Source of the DNA: Thermotogae bacterium
GTDB taxonomy: Bacteria > Thermotogota > Thermotogae > B3-G13
NCBI GenBank assembly: GCA_015486095.1
Contig: WFSK01000146.1
Coordinates: 1 to 32,682, forward strand
Reading direction: 5' to 3'
DNA: 32,682 bases
The notes beneath the pieces were generated by a model. That model ran no database searches. It worked only from the letters and a program-made list of their open reading frames with translations, and was not told the origin of the DNA. The position numbers and the translations under genes are program-made. Shown here piece after piece: positions 7,575 to 16,640 of the stretch (position 1 is the first letter of the stretch; every line of letters starts with the position of its first letter).

Positions 7575-8204
7575 ATGGATAAGCTATTCGTAATAGATCA
7601 TCCACTTATAAAACACAAATTGGCTATAATGCGTATGAAGGATACGGGGCCGAAGGAATTCAGGGAATTGACAATGGAAATAACGGAGTTATTAGCTTAT
7701 GAAGCAACGAGAGACCTCGAGGTACATCCTGTGGAGATCGAAACCCCTCTTGCAAAAACGATAGGATATCAGATAGATGATAAACATGTTACTATAGTAC
7801 CTATTCTGAGGGCAGGGGTTGCGATGATGGAAGGTATGTTGAACCTCCTTCCGAACGCTTCTGTGGGATATATCGGAATTTACAGAGAACACGAATCTAA
7901 AAAACCAATAGAATATTACTGCAAGATGCCTGGGGATATAGGAGAAAATGAAATAATACTGGTAGATCCCATGCTTGCTACAGGAGCCTCAGCCGTAAAG
8001 GCTGTTGAAATGATAAAGCAAAGGGGAGGTAAAAAGATGAGATTCGTCTCCATAATCTCATGTCCTGAGGGTGTCAGGTTCGTTCATTCACACTTCCCAG
8101 ATCTCAAGATATATACTGCATCGTTGGATGAAAGATTGAACAGCGATGCTTACATATTACCAGGTCTTGGTGATGCTGGAGACAGGCTCTATCGTACGAG
8201 ATGA
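7575..8204 (+). CDS. upp: Uracil phosphoribosyltransferase
   Basis: Cytosolic salvage enzyme converting uracil and PRPP to UMP. The 209-residue form begins MDKLFVIDHPLIKHKL, the canonical N-terminus of the family, and contains the PRPP loop DPMLATGASA (131-140) and the uracil-binding C-terminus YILPGLGDAGDR. The frame is open up to an ATG at 7533, but that would add 14 non-conserved residues inside glyA. The chosen ATG at 7575 lies 5 nt after the glyA stop, with only a weak site (GACGAG), so reinitiation after glyA is likely. glyA followed by upp is, as I recall, also the Thermotoga order. Its neighbours supply nucleosides by ABC import. Confidence 0.96.
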   Translation: MDKLFVIDHPLIKHKLAIMRMKDTGPKEFRELTMEITELLAYEATRDLEVHPVEIETPLAKTIGYQIDDKHVTIVPILRAGVAMMEGMLNLLPNASVGYIGIYREHESKKPIEYYCKMPGDIGENEIILVDPMLATGASAVKAVEMIKQRGGKKMRFVSIISCPEGVRFVHSHFPDLKIYTASLDERLNSDAYILPGLGDAGDRLYRTR

Positions 8205-8662
8205 GACGATTTAGATTCCGCCTGCAGAGGGTTTTAGAACTCAAAGAGTCCTTAGAAAACCAAAAAAGAGATGAAATCGCTATGCTTTATGCCCTTTTAA
8301 ATGAAAAGGAAAGGGAAATAAAAGAAGGAAAGCTTGAGGTGAATTCAGCCTACAATGATATGAGATCGGAATTGGAAGGAAATATCGACGTCAGCCGGGC
8401 TTCGTTATGGGTTAATTATATCGATCGTCTATGGGAGAGGATACATATGCTCGAGGATGAACGAGAAAAATTGAACTCCGAGATAGAAGAACGTAGAAAG
8501 GAATTGTTTGAGCTCATGAAAGAGAGAAAGACTTTGGAGAAATTGAAGGAGAGGCAATACAGAGAATATGCAAGAGAAGCCGATAGGCAAGAAAGGCTCA
8601 ATGTAGATGAGATGGCAACGATCAGGTTCGTTCATAAAAAGATAAATGGAGAAAAGGGATGA
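8201..8662 (+). CDS. fliJ: FliJ-like flagellar export chaperone/coiled-coil protein
   Basis: A 153-residue, almost wholly helical, charged protein matching the FliJ pattern: an N-terminal FRFRLQRVLELKE segment, a central coiled coil with heptads, and a C-terminal block KTLEKLKERQ...YARE...QERLNVDEMATIRF. FliJ is the stalk of the flagellar type III export ATPase FliI, in the cytoplasm at the base of the export gate. Length equals the family norm (about 147). It overlaps the upp stop by 4 nt (ATGA) and runs 17 nt into the following ABC gene. No other flagellar gene is visible, so the setting is unusual. The similarity is to a low-complexity coiled coil, so the assignment is probable, not certain. 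Confidence 0.72.
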   Translation: MRRFRFRLQRVLELKESLENQKRDEIAMLYALLNEKEREIKEGKLEVNSAYNDMRSELEGNIDVSRASLWVNYIDRLWERIHMLEDEREKLNSEIEERRKELFELMKERKTLEKLKERQYREYAREADRQERLNVDEMATIRFVHKKINGEKG

Positions 8663-10262
8663 GTGTAGTTTGGACATCACGAAGAATATCGATATGAAAG
8701 TAGAACGGCAAGATATCAAGACGCTCTCCGAGTGCAAAGTCGTAATGATGGGTATAACGAAGAGATTCCCTGGTGTCCTCGCAAACGATCACGTGAACTT
8801 ATACGTTAAGAGAGGGGAAATACATGCAATCGTTGGTGAAAATGGAGCTGGTAAAACGACTTTGATGAAGCAACTCTACGGTTTGATAAAACCCGATTCT
8901 GGTACTATATACATAGATGGTAAACAAATCGCTATAAACAGTCCAAGTGATGCAATATCCAATGGTATAGGGATGGTGCATCAACATTTCATGTTGGTAC
9001 CTCCTCTTACGGTAGCGGAGAATATAGTTTTGGGTATGGAACCCGTTAAAGGTATAATATTCGATTTGAATAAAGCGCGTGAAGATGTCGAAAAATTATC
9101 CAAGAAATATGCACTTCACGTGGATCCAGATGTAAAGATCGAAGACATATCGGTTGGCATGCAACAAAGAGTAGAGATCCTGAAAACTCTTTATCGTGGA
9201 GCAGATCTTCTCATTTTAGATGAACCTACGGCAGTTTTGACGCCTCAAGAAACGGAAGAGCTCTTCGAGGTGATGAAGAATCTCAAAGAGCAGGGTAAAA
9301 CTATAATATTTATAACTCACAAATTGAACGAGGTTATGGCGATAACAGATTACGTTACTGTGATGAGGCTGGGTAAAGTAACAGGGCGTGTGAAGACTAA
9401 AGATACCAATCCCAATGAATTGGCTCGGATGATGGTAGGAAGGGATGTTCTTCTCCGGGTAAACAAAAGACCTCCCCACTTCGGTAAGAAGATATTCGAG
9501 ATAAAAAACCTGTGGGTAAAAGATAATAGGCGCTTAGACGCAGTAAGAGGAATATCTTTGGAGATCCATGAAGGCGAGATATTGGGAATAGCAGGGGTCG
9601 CGGGGAATGGACAATCGGAATTAGTGGAAGCGATAACAGGCCTTAGAAGAGTAGAATTGGGGAAGATCATATTCGATGGTATGGATATAACCAATTGGTC
9701 GCCCAAACAGATCAGAAGAGCAGGTATAGCTCATGTAACGGAAGATAGATTGAAATATGGATTGATCGTGAAATATCCGATATCTTACAATTTCATATTG
9801 TCACGTTACGATGAAAGGCCGTTTTCTAACAACGGATTCCTGGATCTCAATGCTATAAATACGAAGGCAGATGAGCTGATAAGGGAATTCGATGTGAGGA
9901 CCCCAAGCAGAGATGTACTCGTTGGTGCTCTATCTGGTGGCAATCAACAAAAGGTTATAGTAGCGAGGGAGTTCCACTTCACACCGAAATTCGCTGTCAT
10001 AGCTCAACCTACACGTGGACTGGATATAGGAGCAATAGAATTCATACATAATAAGATATTGGAAATGCGAGATAAAGGGATAGGTATGTTACTCGTATCG
10101 ATGGAGTTGGAAGAGATATTTTCGTTAAGTGATAGAATAGCAGTGATGTATGAAGGCGAGATCATGGGTATAGTAAAACCCGAAGAAACGACTGTAGAAA
10201 CAGTTGGTTTAATGATGGCGGGAACGAGGCTCGATGGGGGACATAGAGCAAATGATTCGTGA
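8646..10262 (+). CDS. Nucleoside-type ABC importer, duplicated ATP-binding protein
   Basis: A 538-residue cytoplasmic ATPase with two fused ABC domains, the RbsA/NupO-type architecture of carbohydrate and nucleoside importers. Domain 1 has Walker A GENGAGKTT (64-72), a signature reading SVGMQQRVEIL as in nucleoside subfamily members, and Walker B LLILDEPTAVLTPQE. Domain 2 has a degenerate Walker A (AGVAGNGQSEL) and a normal signature LSGGNQQK, as usual for this family. The first 33 residues are not conserved. The start is uncertain: ATG 8646 has no ribosome site, TTG 8670 has AAGGG at a good distance, and ATG 8694 is also in frame. It is followed by two permease genes. The substrate is inferred as nucleosides or nucleobases from the subfamily and from upp. 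Confidence 0.93.
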   Translation: MEKRDECSLDITKNIDMKVERQDIKTLSECKVVMMGITKRFPGVLANDHVNLYVKRGEIHAIVGENGAGKTTLMKQLYGLIKPDSGTIYIDGKQIAINSPSDAISNGIGMVHQHFMLVPPLTVAENIVLGMEPVKGIIFDLNKAREDVEKLSKKYALHVDPDVKIEDISVGMQQRVEILKTLYRGADLLILDEPTAVLTPQETEELFEVMKNLKEQGKTIIFITHKLNEVMAITDYVTVMRLGKVTGRVKTKDTNPNELARMMVGRDVLLRVNKRPPHFGKKIFEIKNLWVKDNRRLDAVRGISLEIHEGEILGIAGVAGNGQSELVEAITGLRRVELGKIIFDGMDITNWSPKQIRRAGIAHVTEDRLKYGLIVKYPISYNFILSRYDERPFSNNGFLDLNAINTKADELIREFDVRTPSRDVLVGALSGGNQQKVIVAREFHFTPKFAVIAQPTRGLDIGAIEFIHNKILEMRDKGIGMLLVSMELEEIFSLSDRIAVMYEGEIMGIVKPEETTVETVGLMMAGTRLDGGHRANDS

Positions 10263-11346
10263 TATTAAAAAAAAGATATTTAAGACCGCTGTAGAATTCT
10301 TTAAACGCGACACATTCGTAATACCTCTGGCTTCTATAATACTTTCCTTATTTATCGCTGCCTTGGTGATCCTTTCGATAGGTAAAAATCCCCTGGTTGC
10401 CTATACTGCTTTGATAAGGGGTTCTTTTGGAAACGTTCAGGCATTCATCACCACGATGATAAAATTAACGCCATTGATACTCACTGGATTATCGGTAGCC
10501 TTCGGTTTCAGAGCAGGTCTGTTCAACATAGGGGCGGAAGGACAATTGACTATGGGTGCCCTTGCAGCTGCTTTGTTCGGCGTCTATATCGTTGGTGTAC
10601 CTGCCATCGTCGCCATCCCTATAGCGATATTGGGAGGCATAGCGGCAGGAGGAGCATGGGGGGCAATAGCGGGATACCTGAAAGCAGAAACAGGTGCACA
10701 TGAGGTTATATCCACCATAATGTTGAATTACGTTGCATCTCTACTTGCCAATTTCATGGTTAATGGTCCATTTCAGGCGGTTGGAACAGGTATCCCAAAA
10801 TCCCCGGAAATAACCGACGCAGCTAAGTTGCCTATCATGATATCGGTCCAGGCATCTTCTCTGTCAATTGGGATCATAATATCTCTCATAGCCGCGATAA
10901 TAGTCTACATTGTGCTCCAGAGGACCACTGTGGGTTACGAGATAAAGGCTGTGGGGTTCAATCCTTACGCGGCAGAATATGGCGGGATAAGTATAGCGAA
11001 GAACGTTGTGCTCGCAATGTTCGTAAGCGGTGCCCTTGCAGGGCTTGCAGGTGCCGTAGAAGTTTTGGGATTACATCACAGATTTTTAGGTACGCTATCG
11101 GCTGGGAAGGGATTCGATGGGATTTCTATAGCCTTGATCGGGCAAAACAATCCGATAGGGGTTGTCTTCGCAGCTCTTTTGATAGCGGCTTTGAGGACAG
11201 GTTCCAATCAAATGCAATTCGCTGGTATTCCAAAGCACATAATCATAATCGTTCAGGGTCTGGTAATATTCTTCATAGCAACTGAACGTCTTGTTAAGAC
11301 GATGATCTTATGGAAGGAGAGGAAAGAAGAGGTGCTTCAAGAGTGA
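10234..11346 (+). CDS. Nucleoside-type ABC importer permease, subunit 1
   Basis: An inner-membrane permease of 370 residues (BPD_transp_2, YufP/NupP type) with about ten hydrophobic segments. Diagnostic blocks are the GLFNIGAEGQLTMGALAAA segment (about 90-108), TGAHEVISTIMLNY and the cytoplasmic coupling region ending GALAGLAGAVEVLG. It overlaps the ATPase gene by 29 nt from ATG 10234. A second ATG at 10252 with GGGGGA about 11 bases upstream is an equally good start and would shorten the N-terminus by six residues. It forms a heterodimer with the next permease. The solute-binding lipoprotein expected for such systems is not in the window. Confidence 0.93.
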   Translation: MGDIEQMIRDIKKKIFKTAVEFFKRDTFVIPLASIILSLFIAALVILSIGKNPLVAYTALIRGSFGNVQAFITTMIKLTPLILTGLSVAFGFRAGLFNIGAEGQLTMGALAAALFGVYIVGVPAIVAIPIAILGGIAAGGAWGAIAGYLKAETGAHEVISTIMLNYVASLLANFMVNGPFQAVGTGIPKSPEITDAAKLPIMISVQASSLSIGIIISLIAAIIVYIVLQRTTVGYEIKAVGFNPYAAEYGGISIAKNVVLAMFVSGALAGLAGAVEVLGLHHRFLGTLSAGKGFDGISIALIGQNNPIGVVFAALLIAALRTGSNQMQFAGIPKHIIIIVQGLVIFFIATERLVKTMILWKERKEEVLQE

Positions 11347-12299
11347 ATTGGCTAATAGCCATAGTGAATATATTCATGAATCCCTTTTTCTACAAATCTA
11401 TGTTGAATAAGGCTACACCTCTGATATTTGCTTCTTTGGGTGGGGTATATTCTGAGACAACCGGTGTGGTCAATATAGCACTTGAGGGAATAATGCTTGC
11501 AGGCGCATTTGCTTCTGTTGTGTTTACATATATAACGGGTAACCCATGGATTGGGATACTCATGGCTGTGTACATCGGTGCCGCTATGGGTGCGCTTCAT
11601 GCACTTGCCTGTGTCACATACAGAGGGAATCAAATAGTCAGTGGGACTGCACTGATCCTGCTCAGCCAGGGTGCAACGGGTTTTTTATTGCAAAGGATAT
11701 TTGGACAACCGGGTAGTTCAGACCTCGTAAAAACCTTACCAACATGGAAGATCGAGGCGTTCAGAAGGATACCGTTTGTAGGACTCATAATAGGAGACCT
11801 GTCTCCATTAGTTTACATCGCATTTATCTGCGTCATATGCTCTCACTTTCTGATCTTCAAGACGAAATTGGGCTTGAGGATGAGGGCAGTTGGTGAAAAT
11901 CCGGAATCTGCTGATACTCTGGGGATAGATGTGTATAACGTGAGGTATTTTGGTGTGATCATGAGTGGCATACTCGCTTCATTGGGAGGGGCATTCTTAT
12001 CGGTAGGACAGTTGGGGCAATTCACAGAAAACATGTCGAACGGTAGAGGATTCATCGCACTCGCGGCCATGATATTTGGCAATTGGAAACCATTTGGTGC
12101 CTTAGGGGCTTCACTGCTATTCGGTATGGCAGAATCTTTCAGTTATCAATTGCAGACTCAATCCATATTGAAATTACCGCCGGAGATAAAATATCTCTTC
12201 CTGATGATACCATTCGTACTTACACTCGTAGTGGTTGCAGGCTTTGTCGGAAAGACAAGACCACCTGCTTCAGATGGCATACCCTATGAAAAAGAATGA
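11343..12299 (+). CDS. Nucleoside-type ABC importer permease, subunit 2
   Basis: A second inner-membrane permease (318 residues, YufQ/NupQ type), with the family blocks TPLIFASLGGVYSE, GVVNIALEGIMLAGAF and MRAVGENPESADTLGI. The frame is open back to an ATG at 11310, but the GTG at 11343 is preferred: it overlaps the preceding stop as GTGA, has AGAGG ten bases upstream, and gives the usual short N-terminus before the first membrane helix. With the ATPase and subunit 1 it completes a heteromeric importer except for the binding protein. Confidence 0.93.
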   Translation: MNWLIAIVNIFMNPFFYKSMLNKATPLIFASLGGVYSETTGVVNIALEGIMLAGAFASVVFTYITGNPWIGILMAVYIGAAMGALHALACVTYRGNQIVSGTALILLSQGATGFLLQRIFGQPGSSDLVKTLPTWKIEAFRRIPFVGLIIGDLSPLVYIAFICVICSHFLIFKTKLGLRMRAVGENPESADTLGIDVYNVRYFGVIMSGILASLGGAFLSVGQLGQFTENMSNGRGFIALAAMIFGNWKPFGALGASLLFGMAESFSYQLQTQSILKLPPEIKYLFLMIPFVLTLVVVAGFVGKTRPPASDGIPYEKE

Positions 12300-12307
12300 G
12301 AGGATAA

Positions 12308-13678
12308 ATGATAATGGATGATAAAAGAGAAAAAGAGAAGTTGTTGTTAACCATATTGGCTCTTAAAGAATCCATAGAAAAGGATCTCGAGAAAAAGAAG
12401 GGAATAAGGATATCTAAAAAGAAAGGGATTCCTGAGAAGGCTGAAGATAGATTCAAAAGGATTCTGAAAAGGGAAGAGAAAGTCTTAAAACCTGTAAAGA
12501 AAATCGAGATAGCACTTGAGGATGTAAAGACGTTCTTTGATATCCCGATGTATGATTTCGATGTAGATGTCCTGATAAAAGAGATAGATGCTGCTTATAA
12601 GGAGGAAACTTCAGAGAGATATAATCTATTGGCAATAGCCACTGCCTTGAAAGGAAATTTCGATGAAGCCTTGAGTTATATCAAGAATGCGTATGCGAAG
12701 AAGGCAGACCTTGCTTTTCTCTTAAATGAGATAGAGATAACGGCAATGCAGGGAAAATTAGAGAAGGCCGTGACAACTTGCCTTTCGTTCCTGAAGAAAA
12801 ATCCAGATTATGCAGAAGGATACCTCGAATTGGCAAAGAACCTCTTCTTACTGGGGATGAATAGAAATACGTGGTTGAAATTACTCCATACCTATGTTCA
12901 ACTCGAGAAGGATACATTCAAAAAGGGATTCTGGAAAGGCATTGAACTCTCCCTGGACGACAATGCATATGAGGCGATCTCGACCCTTTCTTCCACATTG
13001 AGATATGGAAAGAATACTGCTCTCATCAGTAACATCATCGCTTACATACGTATGTGGAATAACGATTTTGAAGAGGCAAATAGAAATCTTAATATTGCTA
13101 AAAAAGAGGATTTCGCCTGTGTTCACTGTAATATTGCCAGCTTAGATTTCCTTTCCGATAACGTTTCTTCGGAAGAATTAAAGCACCTACACAGTCGATA
13201 TCCGTACTGCTTTTCCATCTCAAAGACATTGATCAAGAAGTTGATCTTAGAGGATAGATGCAAAGAAGCCATAGAAGAAGCGAATCAACTCTTAGAATCA
13301 GATATCGCGAATGATCCAGAGACATTATATGTAGCGGGACTTGCCTTTTATCACTCTCACGACCTGAATTCAGCAGATAAGATATGGGGAACTCTTTTTG
13401 AGAAATATCCCTCGACTTCTGTTTCCTTACTGTATAAGCATGAGATAGTAAAAAAACAAGGTATCTTCGGTACAAGGTATTTGAAGAGTACTAACTTGGA
13501 TCATTCCAGATATAAGCAGAACTTCGCTAGTACATTGAAGAAACTCTTGCCTCTATTCGCGAAGAAAAACTCATACAATGAGAAGAGTGTTGATTTTGCC
13601 TTTCGTATGCCCAATTATTCTACATTTTATCAGGCCTTCGCGGGTAATATGTGTAAATACAAAAGGCCGAGGTTCTGA
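12308..13678 (+). CDS. TPR-like helical repeat protein of unknown function
   Basis: A 456-residue soluble protein with no signal peptide. The first ~80 residues are very basic and charged (lysine/glutamate runs). From about residue 100 paired helices resemble TPR units, for example around GNFDEALSYIKNAYAKK, GKLEKAVTTCLSFLKKNPDYAEGYLELAK and CKEAIEEANQLLES. A CVHC dyad sits near 269-272. It starts 8 nt after the transporter operon (ATG 12308, or ATG 12314 with GAGG at better spacing) and is the last gene of the plus-strand run. It ends 20 nt from the convergent rsmE gene with no evident terminator between. TPR proteins scaffold partners; the partner cannot be inferred here. Confidence 0.75.
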   Translation: MIMDDKREKEKLLLTILALKESIEKDLEKKKGIRISKKKGIPEKAEDRFKRILKREEKVLKPVKKIEIALEDVKTFFDIPMYDFDVDVLIKEIDAAYKEETSERYNLLAIATALKGNFDEALSYIKNAYAKKADLAFLLNEIEITAMQGKLEKAVTTCLSFLKKNPDYAEGYLELAKNLFLLGMNRNTWLKLLHTYVQLEKDTFKKGFWKGIELSLDDNAYEAISTLSSTLRYGKNTALISNIIAYIRMWNNDFEEANRNLNIAKKEDFACVHCNIASLDFLSDNVSSEELKHLHSRYPYCFSISKTLIKKLILEDRCKEAIEEANQLLESDIANDPETLYVAGLAFYHSHDLNSADKIWGTLFEKYPSTSVSLLYKHEIVKKQGIFGTRYLKSTNLDHSRYKQNFASTLKKLLPLFAKKNSYNEKSVDFAFRMPNYSTFYQAFAGNMCKYKRPRF

Positions 13679-13698
13679 TATTTCTGAAAGACCTGTCC

Positions 13699-14445
13699 TC
13701 ATCCATATCTCAGCAAGATCATCGCAGTTATCACAGCAGTTTCAGCACGAAGAATACGTGCACCTAAGGATACCGTGGTAAAACCTGCCTTCACAAATCT
13801 ATTCACCTCAGAAGATTCAAATCCCCCTTCTCCTCCCACTACTGCCGATACATGTGACTTATCTCTGACAATTCCTTTGAATACCCTGGTTTCTCCTTCC
13901 CAGAACAGAAATTTCTGGCCACCGTCTTCGGGTATATTCATTATCACATCTTCTATCCTATCGTACAACTTTATCTTCGGTACATATGGATACTTCGATT
14001 GCTTCATGGCATCTATCGCTATCCACTTGAATGACTGTAATCGTTTAAGAGGATCTTTGACCTTTACTACGCTGCGCCTGGAATGAAAAAAAATGATGGA
14101 ATTCATCCCCAATTCCGTCGCCTTCTGCACGATGAACCTGTTCTTGTTGCCTTTGAGAGGTACAACGTACAGGTCTATTGTACGTTCATATTCGTCCTCG
14201 AAGTGTTGCCATCGATCTGGGGTGAGTAAGATTTCATCTCTGTCACACCTCAACACCTTGGCGAGGCACAAATTCCCCACCCCGTCGGTTATCACGATCT
14301 TGTCACCCTTCTTCTTTCTCAACACCCTCGCATGCCTTGCCTCGCGAGGAGATAATCGAAGTATATCATTGTTTGCCTTGTTATCGATATAAAACCAGTC
14401 GAATCGTCGAAATTCACTTAATAGGCTCGATGATATCCTTTCCAT
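13699..14445 (-). CDS. rsmE: 16S rRNA (uracil1498-N3)-methyltransferase
   Basis: A SPOUT methyltransferase (248 residues) that methylates U1498 of 16S rRNA. The N-terminal PUA-like part has EARHARVLRKKKGD (about 35-48). The C-terminal trefoil-knot domain has the SAM-binding blocks VVGGEGGFE (202-210) and LGARILRAETA (227-237), plus RFIVQKATELG (103-113), all typical of RsmE. The ATG at 14445 lies 32 nt inside serS in another frame; no alternative start exists before the conserved core, so the overlap appears real and adds about ten extra N-terminal residues. It is the last gene of the phosphate-barrel-serS run. Confidence 0.95.
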   Translation of the reverse strand: MERISSSLLSEFRRFDWFYIDNKANNDILRLSPREARHARVLRKKKGDKIVITDGVGNLCLAKVLRCDRDEILLTPDRWQHFEDEYERTIDLYVVPLKGNKNRFIVQKATELGMNSIIFFHSRRSVVKVKDPLKRLQSFKWIAIDAMKQSKYPYVPKIKLYDRIEDVIMNIPEDGGQKFLFWEGETRVFKGIVRDKSHVSAVVGGEGGFESSEVNRFVKAGFTTVSLGARILRAETAVITAMILLRYG

Positions 14446-15703
14446 TGAAATAATCTCTTAAGGTCTTGGGAATCGTGATCGTTCCATCAGGATTCTGGTA
14501 GTTTTCCAATACAGCTATCAGTGTTCTTCCTACCGCCAGGCCCGAGCCGTTCAGTGTATGTAAAAGCCTCGTCTTACCATCAGTAGTTCTGTACCTTATA
14601 TGTCCCCTTCGAGCCTGAAAATCGATATCGTTTGAGCAAGAAGATATCTCTCTGTATCTCCCATAAGATGGTAACCATACCTCTATATCATACGTTTTGG
14701 CAACGGTGAAACCCATATCGCCTGTACATAACAATACGACCCTATACGGCAGTTCGAGGTATTGTAAGACCTCTTCAGCCGAATGAACTATGTATTCCAA
14801 TTCCTCATACGACCTTTCAGGGGTAGTAAAAGAGACTAATTCAACCTTATCGAATTGATGTTGTCTAAACATGCCTCTGACATCTTTACCATAACTTCCT
14901 GCTTCCCTCCTATAACATGGGGAATAGGCAACATACCTCTTGGGTAATTCCTGTTCAGGAATAACTTCATTCATATGCATAGAGACTAAAGATATCTCTG
15001 CAGTAGGTATGAGAAACTGATCGTCTCGTTCTAAAAGGTATGCATCGTTTTCCATCTTTGGTAATTGTCCCGTGGCAAACATCGTTTCTCTTTTAACGAT
15101 ATGAGGAACTCTGATCTCCATGAAACCATGCTTTTCCACGTGAAGATCTATCATAAAATCTATCAGTATACGCTCCAAACGTGCTATATCTCCTCTCAGA
15201 TACTCGAATCCGCCTCCAGACACCTTAGATGCACGCACGAAGTCTATCCAACCGTTTTCAACGGCAAAGTCCCAATGTGGTTTCTTTACGAATCCCTTTT
15301 CTTTTACTTCACCCCACCTACGAACTTCTTTGTTGTCGTTTTCGTCGAGACCTACGGGAACATCTGAAGCAGGTATGTTCGGTATCCTCGATAGGATATC
15401 ACCGAGCTTCTCTTCTATTTCATTGAGGATCTTTTCTCGTTCTTTTATCTTCAGAGATACCGCCTTGGTTTTATTCATCAACTGCTCTACTTGTCCTGGC
15501 GCATCCTCACCTTTTGCCTTCATCATGCCAATTTTTCTGGAATTCTCGTTACGCTGCTGCCTTAACGCGTTTATTTCGCCTATCAAGTTTCTTCTTCTCT
15601 CATCCAGTTCTCTGAACTCGGATAGGGTCATATCGTAATTCCTGTTCCTCAACATCTGTTCTATCTCATCTATGTGTTCTCTTACATACTTTATATCTAA
15701 CAT
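14414..15703 (-). CDS. serS: Seryl-tRNA synthetase
   Basis: Class II aminoacyl-tRNA synthetase (429 residues) charging tRNA-Ser. An N-terminal antiparallel coiled-coil tRNA-binding arm spans about 28-100. The catalytic core shows TAEI (234-237), motif 2 CYRREAGSYGKD (263-274), the serine-site segment and motif 3 GSGLAVGRTLIAVLEN (386-401). The ATG at 15703 has GAGGTG upstream. It follows the putative barrel gene by 24 nt and overlaps rsmE by 32 nt. No T-box leader is seen upstream. Confidence 0.98.
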   Translation of the reverse strand: MLDIKYVREHIDEIEQMLRNRNYDMTLSEFRELDERRRNLIGEINALRQQRNENSRKIGMMKAKGEDAPGQVEQLMNKTKAVSLKIKEREKILNEIEEKLGDILSRIPNIPASDVPVGLDENDNKEVRRWGEVKEKGFVKKPHWDFAVENGWIDFVRASKVSGGGFEYLRGDIARLERILIDFMIDLHVEKHGFMEIRVPHIVKRETMFATGQLPKMENDAYLLERDDQFLIPTAEISLVSMHMNEVIPEQELPKRYVAYSPCYRREAGSYGKDVRGMFRQHQFDKVELVSFTTPERSYEELEYIVHSAEEVLQYLELPYRVVLLCTGDMGFTVAKTYDIEVWLPSYGRYREISSCSNDIDFQARRGHIRYRTTDGKTRLLHTLNGSGLAVGRTLIAVLENYQNPDGTITIPKTLRDYFNGKDIIEPIK

Positions 15704-15727
15704 TTCTCACCTCGTATCCCGATCGAA

Positions 15728-16576
15728 TTAGAATATTGCTGAAAAGCTTAGATAATAATCTGTGGTTATAAATGGTATGTTGACCTCAAAGGTTTCACCA
15801 GATCGTTCAGCAATATACCGCGTAATAGCCACATAGTTGTAGAGTGCATCGGTGAGGGTATTTCCCTGCATAAATCGTAAGAACCCTTCAACCACTGGAT
15901 ATCGATAACCGATCTCAACAGCAGAATAATCGTTGTAGAACCACCTGAACCCCACTTTGGACATAACATAAAAGCTTTTGTCTTTGAAATCCTCTATAAA
16001 CTGAGAATATTCTGTGGATTCAGGAGTTGGATTTGCAGAAATATTCAATACTTTCCCTGTTTCGATACCTGCGAACAACTCCGTGTTCTTCGTGGTATAG
16101 TAACCAAGTTGTCCAAAGGTCTTACCCCAGGTAGCATTTACGTTGAAAGAGTCATATGAGCTGGAAAATCTGCAGCCAGTATTATTGGCTTCCAGATGTG
16201 TTTTTAGTGAAAGCCGTCTAATATTCAAGTCGGTATGCCAATATGCACTTATATTCCAGATCCCGATATTCATATCCGGGGGTTTTGACTGACCAAAGTA
16301 AGAAGGGAAGACAAAAGGATCGTAATAATTACCCCCTATCTGTATAACGGAATTTCTGCGCAAGAAATACCTCAGATTACCGTTGTAAAAGCCAAGGATG
16401 TCGAGGAGCGGTTGTGAAGATATCTCCAATCTACCCAAACTGTAACCAATGGATGTTAGCTCAACAAAAGGACCTTTAGGATGTGGGGAATGAATATCAA
16501 AAGTAACTCCCGATACGATTATACCACTAAACAAGAAAAACGAGATCAGTAATATCAGTATATTTTTGGTCTTCAC
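15728..16576 (-). CDS. Putative secreted/outer-membrane beta-barrel protein
   Basis: A 282-residue protein of unknown family. Residues 1-23 form a signal peptide (MKTK, then a hydrophobic run ending before VTFDIHS). The mature part is rich in alternating hydrophobic/aromatic strands with Tyr, Phe and Asn, for example around FRWFYNDYSAVEIGYRY, and it ends in YYLSFSAIF with a terminal Phe, the classic barrel-assembly signal. This fits a small outer-membrane barrel of about 10-12 strands. The start is GTG (16576) with GGAG upstream. It has its own extended -10 candidate at the end of the phosphate permease gene. A role in phosphate or anion passage is possible from context only. Confidence 0.65.
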   Translation of the reverse strand: MKTKNILILLISFFLFSGIIVSGVTFDIHSPHPKGPFVELTSIGYSLGRLEISSQPLLDILGFYNGNLRYFLRRNSVIQIGGNYYDPFVFPSYFGQSKPPDMNIGIWNISAYWHTDLNIRRLSLKTHLEANNTGCRFSSSYDSFNVNATWGKTFGQLGYYTTKNTELFAGIETGKVLNISANPTPESTEYSQFIEDFKDKSFYVMSKVGFRWFYNDYSAVEIGYRYPVVEGFLRFMQGNTLTDALYNYVAITRYIAERSGETFEVNIPFITTDYYLSFSAIF

Positions 16577-16631
16577 AAAATCTCCACCCTTTCATTGCTT
16601 ATTTCACCTTATTATATGATGTGATACCTGA

Positions 16632-16640
16632 ATTATACCA
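16632..16640 (-). promoter_or_regulatory. Extended -10 candidate for the barrel-serS-rsmE genes
   Basis: Minus-strand TGGTATAAT overlaps the stop codon of the phosphate permease gene. It would give a leader of about 50 nt for the barrel gene and could uncouple it from phosphate regulation. The -35 region (TACCTA) is weak. Confidence 0.4.

Noticed and set aside
13679..13698. Bidirectional terminator between the TPR-like gene and rsmE
   Set aside because: The 20-bp gap has no GC-rich hairpin or T-run.
15704..15727. T-box or attenuator before serS
   Set aside because: Only 24 nt separate serS from the previous gene, too short for such an element.
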